Source: Leucobacter celer subsp. astrifaciens (lineage in GTDB: Bacteria; Actinomycetota; Actinomycetes; Actinomycetales; Microbacteriaceae). From it: DNA of 64,000 bases. The notes beneath the pieces were generated by a model that saw only the letters and a list, made by a program, of their open reading frames with translations, ran no database searches and had not been told where the DNA came from. Shown piece after piece: positions 15,608 to 22,839 of the stretch (its first letter is position 1; the number at the start of each line of letters is the position of its first letter). The stretch spans positions 310,001 through 374,000 of the forward strand of contig NZ_JHEI01000136.1 in assembly GCF_001273835.1 (NCBI RefSeq), written 5' to 3'. The position numbers and the translations under genes are program-made.

Positions 15608-16984
15608 CTATCCCTCGAAGAGCTGCTGCCCGACGTACTGGCCGTCGTCGATGCCCGGGGGCACGAGATAGACGCCGGTGCCGGTCGTCTTCAGGTACTC
15701 GACGAACATGTCGTCGCGCGACATGCTGCGGTGCACGCGCGAGAAGCGCTCGGGGGAGTTGACGAAGGCGATGAAGAACAAGCCGGCGTCGAGGCGTCCC
15801 TGCGCGTCGTTGCCGTCGACGAAGTTGTAGCTGCGCCGCAGCATCCTGATCCCGTCGTTGTGATCGGGGTGCACGCGCGCCACGTGCGAGCGCTCATCGA
15901 TGAGCGGCTCCCCGTCGTCGCCGGTCGCCGTGAAGTCGGGCTCGGTGAACTCGGTGCCGCCGGAGAGGGGCGCGCCCTCGTGCTTGTCGCGGCCCGTGAC
16001 GCGCTCCTGCTCGCCGAGCTGCAGGCTGTCCCACACCTCGATGGTCATGCTGATGCGGCGCGCGACCAGGTAGCTGCCGCCGGCGGCCCATCGCTGCCCC
16101 GCACCCGCGCCGATCCACACGTGCTCGTCGAGCAGCGCGGGTTCTTCCGCGTGGAGGTTCGCCGTGCCGTCCTTCTGCCCGAAGAGATTGCGGGGCGTCT
16201 CCTGGGAGACCGAGGTGGAGGAGCTGCGGCCGAAACCGAGCTGGGACCAGCGCAGCTGCGCCCGTCCGAAGGCGATGCGGGTGAGGTTGCGGATGGCGTG
16301 CACGGCGACCTGCGGGTCGTTCGCGCAGGCCTGGATGCAGAGATCGCCGAAGGATCGCGCCGGATCCATGAAGTCGTTGGTCATCTTCGGCAGCTCGGCG
16401 AAGTCGCTCGGGCGCTTCGCGGCGAGGCCGAAACGGTCCTCGCCGTCCGCGGTCTCGAAGAGGCCGGAACCGAAGCCGAATGTGATGGTGAGCCCGGCGG
16501 GCGCGATGCCGACGGCCTCGCCGGTGTCGTCGGGCGGCATGTACTCGCCGCCGCCGAACGCGCCGGCCACGCTGATCTCGAGGCCCTGGGTGAGACGGCT
16601 GGCCGCGTAGCTCCAGTCCTGCAGCAGTTCGATGAGCTCTGCGCGGGTGGTGCGGGCCGTGACGTCGAAGGCGGCGAAGTGCATCTGATCCTGCGCGGGC
16701 GTGATGATGCCCGCCTGGTGCGGGCCGTAGAACGGGTAGCTGAGTCCGTGACCGCCGCCGTTCGATGCTCTGCCCGGTGCCGACAGCGCCAGTGCGGCAC
16801 CGGCGCCGAGGGCGGCGCCCGCAGCACCGCCGCCGAGGAGGGCGAGTGCGCCGCGACGGGAGAGGCCGCGCGTGCGGGCGGCTGGCTGAGCGACTGCCGG
16901 GGCCGACTGCTCGGGGCCCGGATTCGCGGTGTTCGGGTTCTCGGGACGGTCGGGCGAGACGGAGTCGCGACGCATCGAGGGCAT
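15608..16984 (-). CDS. efeB: EfeB deferrochelatase/peroxidase (DyP-type, Tat-exported)
   Basis: 458 residues. The N terminus has a twin-arginine signal (GLSRRGALALLGGGAAGAA) around residue 40. The DyP fold is shown by GQKDGTANL (GxxDG motif), ARRISMTIEVWDSL, HVARVHPDHNDGIRM, RLDAGLFFIAFVNSPERF and the C-terminal LVPPGIDDGQYVGQQLFEG. EfeB is the heme peroxidase of the EfeUOB system, oxidising ferrous iron or acting on heme outside the membrane. It is convergent with efeO instead of following it, so it has its own promoter in the short gap at 16985-17034 or within the neighbouring gene. A start at ATG 16975 is also possible. Confidence 0.94.
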   Translation of the reverse strand: MPSMRRDSVSPDRPENPNTANPGPEQSAPAVAQPAARTRGLSRRGALALLGGGAAGAALGAGAALALSAPGRASNGGGHGLSYPFYGPHQAGIITPAQDQMHFAAFDVTARTTRAELIELLQDWSYAASRLTQGLEISVAGAFGGGEYMPPDDTGEAVGIAPAGLTITFGFGSGLFETADGEDRFGLAAKRPSDFAELPKMTNDFMDPARSFGDLCIQACANDPQVAVHAIRNLTRIAFGRAQLRWSQLGFGRSSSTSVSQETPRNLFGQKDGTANLHAEEPALLDEHVWIGAGAGQRWAAGGSYLVARRISMTIEVWDSLQLGEQERVTGRDKHEGAPLSGGTEFTEPDFTATGDDGEPLIDERSHVARVHPDHNDGIRMLRRSYNFVDGNDAQGRLDAGLFFIAFVNSPERFSRVHRSMSRDDMFVEYLKTTGTGVYLVPPGIDDGQYVGQQLFEG

Positions 16985-17034
16985 TGGCCCATTCTACCGC
17001 AGTTCATCAGATGAATGCGGCTGGTGGTGCGATG

Positions 17035-17790
17035 TCAGGCTGCCGTGACGGTCGTGCGGGAGTCGAGGTACTCCTCGACGAAGCGGCCGAGCACCATGTG
17101 GGAGGCGCGCACGTCGGCGCTCTCGACGCGCTCGATGATGGCGTCGACCTCCGCGGGGTCGAAGTAGCCGTGATCGGCGTACGCCCGCACGCGGGAGCTG
17201 AACGAGGCGGTGTCGAGCTCGGGGTGGAACTGCGTGGCGTAGACGTTGCGGCCCACCCGGAAGGCCTGCACCGGGCAGCTCGGGGAGCTCGCGAGCACGA
17301 TGATGCTCGGCGGCACCTCGGCGATCGCCTCCTTGTGCCCGACGAAGGCCTCGAACTCGGCGGGCAGCTGGTAGAGCAGCGGATCCTCGAGACCCGCGGG
17401 CGTGAGGCTGATGCGCACGGCCTGGGAGGTCTCGCCGTAGGTGCGATCCACCCGCGCTCCCTGGTGGGCGCCGATGGTGCCGATGCCGTAGCAGACGCCC
17501 AGGAAGGGGAAGTCGTGCCGCACCACGTCGTCGAGCAGCTGGGCGAGCTCGCGCTCCACCCGCAGCTCGGTGGGGGACTTGTGCTCGACGGGCTCGCTCA
17601 CCGTGAAGGGGCTGCCCGCGAGGACGATGCCGGAGTAGCGATCGAACTCGATCGCGCCGAGCGGCCCGCGGTCGATGCGGCGCCACTCGAGCTCCTCGGG
17701 GAGGAGACCCGTCAAACGACAGTACGCGGCGTGCTCATCGGCAGCCTCGCTGTCCTCCCCCCGGGTCGTGATGAGCAGGAACGGCTTCAT
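17035..17790 (-). CDS. Class I glutamine amidotransferase-like protein
   Basis: 251 residues. The class I GATase fold is marked by the Cys nucleophile in FLGVCYGIGTIGAHQGA and the catalytic His in YATQFHPELDTASF, with a matching Glu (HPE). EYSGIVLAGSP-type spacing (DRYSGIVLAGSPFTV) is present. There is no synthetase domain, so it resembles stand-alone GMP-synthase-like proteins that hydrolyse glutamine or related gamma-glutamyl compounds. The substrate is unknown. It sits between efeB and the fatty-acid genes on the same strand, without clear operon linkage to either. Confidence 0.88.
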   Translation of the reverse strand: MKPFLLITTRGEDSEAADEHAAYCRLTGLLPEELEWRRIDRGPLGAIEFDRYSGIVLAGSPFTVSEPVEHKSPTELRVERELAQLLDDVVRHDFPFLGVCYGIGTIGAHQGARVDRTYGETSQAVRISLTPAGLEDPLLYQLPAEFEAFVGHKEAIAEVPPSIIVLASSPSCPVQAFRVGRNVYATQFHPELDTASFSSRVRAYADHGYFDPAEVDAIIERVESADVRASHMVLGRFVEEYLDSRTTVTAA

Positions 17791-17852
17791 GGGATCTACC
17801 GTACCTCCATGAAGCCGTTCCCGTGTCCGGGTATCGAACTGTTACGTGCCGC

Positions 17853-19091
17853 TCACTCGTACGAGCGGATGGCGACGACGGCGTTGTGGCCCCCGAACCC
17901 GAAGGAGTTCGAGATGGCGAGCTGCGGGCCGTCGCCGAGCGGCTGCGGCTGCGACGAGACGGTGAGCGGGATCTCCGGGTCCTGGTTGACGAGGTTGATC
18001 GTCGGGGGAGCGATCCGGTTCTGCACCGCCAGGACGGCGAACATGGCCTCGATCGCACCGGTGCCGCCGAGCAGGTGGCCCGTGGCCGCCTTCGTCGCTG
18101 ATACCGGGATCTGCTTCACGCGGTCGCCGAAGACGCGGTGCAGCGCGGTGTACTCCGCGATGTCGCCGACGGGAGTGGAGGTGGCGTGCGCGTTGATGTG
18201 CGTGACATCGTCGGGGGAGGCGCCGGCCTGGGCCAGGGCGACCTCCACGGCGCGGGCCGCTCCCTTGCCCTCGGGGTCGTTCGCGGTGATGTGGTACGAG
18301 TCTGCGGTCACGCCGCCGCCGGCGACCTCGGCGTAGATCCTCGCACTGCGTGCGAGGGCGTGCTCCTCGGTCTCGAGCACGAGCGCGGCAGCGCCCTCGC
18401 CCATGACGAAGCCGTCGCGATCGATGTTGTAGGGGCGCGAGGCCGTCTCGGGCGAGTCGACGCGCTTCGAGAGCGCCTGAGCCGAGTTGAACGAGGCCAG
18501 GGTGATCGGGTGGATCGCCGCCTCGGCGCCGCCCGCGATCACCACGTCGGCGAGTCCCAGCTGCAGGTGCTCGTACGCGTTGGCGATCGATTCGGTGCTG
18601 GACGCGCAGGCGGAGGCGACCGTGCGCGCGAAGGCCCGGGCCTCGAGGTGCATCGAGACGGCCGCGGCGGGCGCGTTCGGCATGAGCATGGGAACCGTGA
18701 GCGGCATGACGCGCCGCGGTCCCTTCTCCTTGAGCGTGTCCCAGGCGTCGAGCAGCGTCCACAGTCCGCCGATGCCGGTCGCCCAGTCGACGCCGAGCCG
18801 CTCGCTCGGCACCTCCGGTCGGCCCGCGTCGGCCCACGCCTCGGTCGCGGCGACGAGCGCGAAGCGGCTCGAGGGGTCGAGGCGCTTCGCGACCGGTCGT
18901 TCCAGGACCTCGGCCGGGTCGACCTTGGCCGTGCCCGCGAAGTTCACGGCGAGCCCGTACTGTTCGGCCCAGTCGTTGTCGAGCGTGCGAACGCCCGACT
19001 CTCCTGCGAGCAGGGCCTGCCAGCTCTCCGGGGCGGTCCCGCCGATGGGCGAGGACGCGCCGATACCGGTTACGACAATCTTCTTCGTCAT
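17853..19091 (-). CDS. fabF: 3-oxoacyl-ACP synthase II (KAS II)
   Basis: 412 residues. It has the Cys-His-His triad of condensing enzymes: ASACASSTESIANAY (Cys near 162), NAHATSTPVGD and KAATGHLLGGTGAIEA, with the C-terminal SNSFGFGGHNAVVAIR. It elongates acyl-ACP with malonyl-ACP in type II fatty acid synthesis. It is the last gene of the minus-strand cluster fasR-fabD-fabH-acpP-fabF. The 98-bp gap from acpP carries a strong inverted repeat that may lower fabF expression relative to acpP. Confidence 0.96.
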   Translation of the reverse strand: MTKKIVVTGIGASSPIGGTAPESWQALLAGESGVRTLDNDWAEQYGLAVNFAGTAKVDPAEVLERPVAKRLDPSSRFALVAATEAWADAGRPEVPSERLGVDWATGIGGLWTLLDAWDTLKEKGPRRVMPLTVPMLMPNAPAAAVSMHLEARAFARTVASACASSTESIANAYEHLQLGLADVVIAGGAEAAIHPITLASFNSAQALSKRVDSPETASRPYNIDRDGFVMGEGAAALVLETEEHALARSARIYAEVAGGGVTADSYHITANDPEGKGAARAVEVALAQAGASPDDVTHINAHATSTPVGDIAEYTALHRVFGDRVKQIPVSATKAATGHLLGGTGAIEAMFAVLAVQNRIAPPTINLVNQDPEIPLTVSSQPQPLGDGPQLAISNSFGFGGHNAVVAIRSYE

Positions 19092-19140
19092 GTGTACGTG
19101 CTCCGCGGTGGGTCTGGAACGGAAGTGTGAGGGGTGCCGT

Positions 19141-19179
19141 TCGGGCTTGCCGAGCGCCGTGCGGCCTCGGCAAGCCCGA
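19141..19179. promoter_or_regulatory. 14-bp inverted repeat between acpP and fabF
   Basis: TCGGGCTTGCCGAG (19141-19154) and CTCGGCAAGCCCGA (19166-19179) pair perfectly around an 11-base loop. In the minus-strand transcript the hairpin follows acpP and precedes fabF. There is no T-run, so it may stabilise the acpP message or cause partial termination; it is not a full terminator. Confidence 0.75.
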
Positions 19180-19189
19180 GCTGCGGCTC

Positions 19190-19438
19190 TTAGGCCTGGG
19201 CCTTGACGATGAAGTCGACGGCGTCGCCGACGGTCTTGAGGTTCTTGACTTCCTCGTCGGGGATCTTGACGTCGAACTTCTCCTCGGCGTTGACGACGAT
19301 GGTCATCATCGAGATCGAGTCGATGTCGAGGTCATCGGTGAACGACTTGTCGAGCGCGACGACGTCGGCCGCGATCCCGGTCTCATCGTTGATGAGCTCC
19401 GCCAGACCGGCGAGGACCTCTTCGTTGCTGAATGCCAT
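19190..19438 (-). CDS. acpP: Acyl carrier protein
   Basis: 82 residues, acidic, the usual size. The phosphopantetheine attachment Ser is Ser41 in DDLDIDSISMM, where most ACPs have DSL. The following helix MMTIVVNAEEKFDVKIPDEE and the closing KTVGDAVDFI are canonical. It carries growing acyl chains between FabD, FabH and FabF, all encoded around it. The start ATG is preceded by an AAGGAG-type site on the reverse strand (19447-19452 region). Confidence 0.97.
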   Translation of the reverse strand: MAFSNEEVLAGLAELINDETGIAADVVALDKSFTDDLDIDSISMMTIVVNAEEKFDVKIPDEEVKNLKTVGDAVDFIVKAQA

Positions 19439-19524
19439 TGTGTGTTTCTCCTTGGATATGGGGTGTGGTGTAGAAGTTTACGTGCGGATCGCGCCGGGCA
19501 GAGCCCGACGCGCGAGCGCTCGGC

Positions 19525-20529
19525 TCAGGGGATCTCCACGACCTGCGCGCCGTACACGAGACCGGCGCCGAAGCCGATGGTGAGGGCGAGGCCGCCGGAG
19601 AGCTCGGGATGCTCCTCGCGCAGCGCGTGCATGGCGAGCGGAACCGACGCGGCAGAGGTGTTGCCCTGCATCTCGATGTCGCGGGCGACGATGACGCTCT
19701 CGGGCAGCTTGAGCTGCTTGGCGAACTCGTCGACGATGCGCATGTTGGCCTGGTGCGGGATGAACGCGGCGAGGTCTGCCGGCTCGAGGCCCGAGACCTC
19801 GAGGGTGCGGCGCGCGACCTTCGCCATCTCCCAGACGGCCCAGCGGAACACGGTCTGGCCGTCCTGGCGCAGCGTGGGCCAGGGCACCTCGCCCGGGTTG
19901 TTCCGGTACTCCTCGAAGGTCGAGGTCATGCGGATCGCGTCCCACTTCTCGCCGTCGGAGCCCCACACGGTCGGCCCGATGCCGGGGTGGTCGCTCGCGC
20001 CGACGACCACGGCGCCGGCGCCGTCGCCGAGCAGGAACGAGATGCTGCGGTCCGTGGGGTCGACGATGTCGGAGAGCTTCTCCGCCCCGATGACGAGCAC
20101 GTTCTTGCAGGTGCCCGCGCGCACGAGGGCGTCGGCCTGCGCCACGCCGTAGACGTAGCCGGCGCACGCCGCCGAGATGTCGAATGCGGCCGCGGGCGTG
20201 AGCCCGAGGCGGTGCGCCGCGAGCGACGCCATCGAGGGCGTCACCGCGACGTTCGAGATGGTCGAGATGATGACCCCGTCGATATCGGCGCGGTCGAGTC
20301 CCGACTCCACGATCGCCTCCTCGCCGGCCGCGACCGCGAGGTCGACGGCTCCGATCGAGGCGCTCGCGCGGCGCCGCTGCACGATGCCGGTGCGCTGACG
20401 GATCCACTCGTCGGAGGAGTCGATCGGTCCGATCAGATCGTCGTTGGGCACGTCGAGGTCTCCGCGGGCGGCCCCGAGGGAGAGGATCCGCGTGTGCGCG
20501 GGACCCGCGGGCTGCACGAGTGATGCCAT
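19525..20529 (-). CDS. fabH: 3-oxoacyl-ACP synthase III (KAS III)
   Basis: 334 residues from ATG at 20529 with GAAAGGA upstream. The Cys-His-Asn triad is visible: FDISAACAGYVYGVA (Cys 122), AAFIPHQANMRIVDE and MQGNTSAASVPLAM, plus the C-terminal GFGAGLVYGAQVV. It starts fatty acid synthesis by condensing an acyl-CoA primer with malonyl-ACP; in actinobacteria the primers are often branched. It lies between fabD and acpP with short gaps and is probably co-transcribed. Confidence 0.96.
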   Translation of the reverse strand: MASLVQPAGPAHTRILSLGAARGDLDVPNDDLIGPIDSSDEWIRQRTGIVQRRRASASIGAVDLAVAAGEEAIVESGLDRADIDGVIISTISNVAVTPSMASLAAHRLGLTPAAAFDISAACAGYVYGVAQADALVRAGTCKNVLVIGAEKLSDIVDPTDRSISFLLGDGAGAVVVGASDHPGIGPTVWGSDGEKWDAIRMTSTFEEYRNNPGEVPWPTLRQDGQTVFRWAVWEMAKVARRTLEVSGLEPADLAAFIPHQANMRIVDEFAKQLKLPESVIVARDIEMQGNTSAASVPLAMHALREEHPELSGGLALTIGFGAGLVYGAQVVEIP

Positions 20530-20563
20530 GGGCGTGAGTCCTTTCGTCAGACTGGGTGCCGGT

Positions 20564-21481
20564 CTAGGCGGCGTCGGCGAGGAGCGCGACCGCCGCGTCG
20601 AGATCGGCGGGTGACTTGATCGCGACGCTCGGCACGCCCTTGAGCGCCCGCTTCGCGATGCCGGTGAGCGCGCCGGCCGGGGCGAGCTCCACGAGTCCCG
20701 TGATGCCGGCCTGCTGGAAGCTCTCCATGCAGGCGTCCCAGCGCACGGGGTTCGCCACCTGCGAGACGAGCAGCTCGACGAACCGGGATCCGTCCGACAC
20801 GCGCGATCCGTCCGCGTTGCTCCAGATGGGGTGCTGGGGATCGGCGACGGCGACACCCTCCGCGGCCTCGCGGAGGGCCGGGATGGCAGTGGCCATGTAG
20901 TCCGTGTGGAATGCGCCGGCCACCTGCAGCGGGATCACGCGGGCGCCGCGCGGTGCATCCTCAGCCAGCGCCGCCAGGGCCTCCAGCGCGCCCGCGGCCA
21001 CGATCTGACCGCCGCCGTTCCGGTTGGCCGGGGTGAGGCCGTGGGCCTCGATCTTCGTGAGCACGTCGGCCTCGACTCCGCCGACCACCGCGGCCATGCC
21101 GGTCTGCGCCTGGGCCGCGGCGGAGGCCATCGCCCGCCCGCGCACGCCCACGAGCTGCAGCGCGTCGCCCTCGGAGAGGATGCCGGCCGCGGCGGCCGCC
21201 GCGAACTCGCCGACCGAGTGCCCCGCCACCCCGGCGTCGCCGAGTGCGGTGCGGGCGGACAGCTCGCGCCAGGCCAGCAGGCTGGCGGCGACGATGAGCG
21301 GCTGCGCCACCGCGGTGTCGCGAATGGTGTCGGCGTCGCTCACGGTGCCGTGCTGCACCAGATCCACGCCGGCGCGCTCCGAGGCCTCGCCGAGGAAGTC
21401 TCCGGCGCCCGGGAGCTCGAGCCACTCGTTCAGGAATCCGGGGGTCTGTGAGCCCTGTCCAGGGCATGCGATGACAATCAC
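20564..21481 (-). CDS. fabD: Malonyl-CoA:ACP acyltransferase
   Basis: 305 residues from GTG at 21481 (VIVIACPGQGSQTPG), which gives the normal FabD length. An in-frame ATG at 21520 would add 13 residues and has GGAGA only 2 bases upstream. The active-site Ser is Ser89 in AGHSVGEFAAA, and VAGAFHTDYM contains the catalytic His. It loads malonyl groups onto ACP. It is the first biosynthetic gene after the fasR regulator on the minus strand, and the intervening sequence carries a 22-bp tandem repeat. Confidence 0.95.
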   Translation of the reverse strand: MIVIACPGQGSQTPGFLNEWLELPGAGDFLGEASERAGVDLVQHGTVSDADTIRDTAVAQPLIVAASLLAWRELSARTALGDAGVAGHSVGEFAAAAAAGILSEGDALQLVGVRGRAMASAAAQAQTGMAAVVGGVEADVLTKIEAHGLTPANRNGGGQIVAAGALEALAALAEDAPRGARVIPLQVAGAFHTDYMATAIPALREAAEGVAVADPQHPIWSNADGSRVSDGSRFVELLVSQVANPVRWDACMESFQQAGITGLVELAPAGALTGIAKRALKGVPSVAIKSPADLDAAVALLADAA

Positions 21482-21533
21482 GTGTTCAAGTTTCTCAGAT
21501 CGGGGCGGGGGATCCTGCATATTCTCCATCATG

Positions 21534-21603
21534 TTCCGCGGAAAATGTTGTCGGGAACCGCAATAGATGCCGTCGGGAACCGCAATGGATGCCGTCGGGA
21601 TCC
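21534..21603. repeat. 22-bp tandem repeat and TTCCGCGGAA palindrome upstream of fabD
   Basis: Copies at 21550-21571 and 21572-21593, with the start of a third at 21594-21600. The unit begins GTCGGGAACCGCAAT and ends GATGCC; the two full copies differ at a single base. Because 22 is not a multiple of 3, the repeat is unlikely to be coding even though a longer reading of fabD would cross it. A perfect palindrome TTCCGCGGAA lies beside it at 21534-21543. It is a candidate FasR-binding region, but this is only positional inference. Confidence 0.8.
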
Positions 21604-21617
21604 TCACCGCCGGTGGT

Positions 21618-22805
21618 TCAGCGTTTGCCTCGGCGCCCCTGGTGCTGGGCGATCGATCCCGCGATGAGCGCGGACTGCAGGATCAGCGCCTCGCGCGCGC
21701 CGGTCGCGTTCCAGCCGATCACCTCGGAGACCTTCTTCAGCCGGTAGCGCACCGTGTTGGGGTGCACGAACAGCTCGCGCGCGGTCGCCTCGAGCGAGCG
21801 CCCGTTGTCGAGATAGCACCACAGCGTCTCGAGCAGCTCGCCCGAGTGGGCCGCGAGCGGCTCGTAGATCTGCTCGATGAGCGTGCGCCGCGCGAGGCCG
21901 TCGCCCGCGAGCGCCCGCTCGGGCAGCAGATCGTCGGCGGACACCGGGCGCGGCGCGTGGCGCCACGACCGGGCCACCGCGACGCCCGCGAGCGCCGCCC
22001 GGGCGCTGCGCGAGGCGTCGACGAGGTTCTCGACCGCGGGGCCGAGCACGAGCGGGCCGTCGGAGAAGCCGTCCGCGAGCCGCTGCGCGATCTCGAGGAA
22101 GGAGAGCGGTTCGGCGGAGGACGACGGATCCTTCGGCTGCACCTCGACGCGGCCGAGGACCAGCACGAGCCGGGTGCCCTGCAGCCCGATCAGCACGTCC
22201 GCACCGGCGTGTCGCGCGGTGCGGCGCAGCTGATCCACGTCGACGGACCGTTCCGCGGTGCCCACGAGCACCGCGGCTTCGCCCTCCCCGTGCCAGCCGA
22301 GGGCCGCGATCCGGCTCGGCAGCTCGTCGTCGCTCTCACCGGTGAGGATCGAGTCGACGACGAGGGCCTCGAGGCGGGCGTCCCACAGACCGCGCGCCTC
22401 GGCGGCGCGGGCGTACACATCGGCGGCGGCGAACGCGACGTCGCGCGAGTAGTGCAGCACGGCTTCGCGCAGCGCCTCGCTGCGAGGGGTCACGCGCTCC
22501 TCCACCACGGAGACCACCACGCGGATCAGCTGCAGGGTCTCCTGCAGGCTGATCGAACGCAGCAGCTCGCGCGGCGCGGCGCTGAAGACGTCCGACGCGA
22601 TCCAGGGCGTGGAGGAGGGGTCCTCGTACCACTGGATGAACGACGCGATCCCGGTCTGGGCGACGAGTCCGACCGCCGAGCGCCGGCTCGGCGGCATGTT
22701 GCCGTACCAGGGCAGGGTGTCGTCGAGCCGCGTGATGATGCGGGTGGAGAGCTCGCCGGTGATCGTCCTCAGCCAGGCGAGCTCCTGCTCTTTCGTGCGA
22801 TCCAT
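21618..22805 (-). CDS. fasR: FasR-like PucR-type transcriptional regulator of fatty acid synthesis
   Basis: 395 residues. The N-terminal and central parts form a PucR/CdaR-type sensory region (SLQETLQLIRVVVSVVEERV, RDVAFAAADVYARAAEARG). The C-terminal HTH_30 domain reads LLETLWCYLDNGRSLEATA then ELFVHPNTVRYRLKKVSEVI. Position and length match actinobacterial FasR, a regulator encoded just upstream of fabD-fabH-acpP-fabF and described as an activator in Streptomyces. aceE ends 34 bases upstream, linking acetyl-CoA supply and fatty acid synthesis genomically. The effector is unknown, presumably an acyl-CoA. Confidence 0.92.
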   Translation of the reverse strand: MDRTKEQELAWLRTITGELSTRIITRLDDTLPWYGNMPPSRRSAVGLVAQTGIASFIQWYEDPSSTPWIASDVFSAAPRELLRSISLQETLQLIRVVVSVVEERVTPRSEALREAVLHYSRDVAFAAADVYARAAEARGLWDARLEALVVDSILTGESDDELPSRIAALGWHGEGEAAVLVGTAERSVDVDQLRRTARHAGADVLIGLQGTRLVLVLGRVEVQPKDPSSSAEPLSFLEIAQRLADGFSDGPLVLGPAVENLVDASRSARAALAGVAVARSWRHAPRPVSADDLLPERALAGDGLARRTLIEQIYEPLAAHSGELLETLWCYLDNGRSLEATARELFVHPNTVRYRLKKVSEVIGWNATGAREALILQSALIAGSIAQHQGRRGKR

Positions 22806-22839
22806 GGGAATCGGTCCGCCTACGCTTCCGCCTCCGTCG

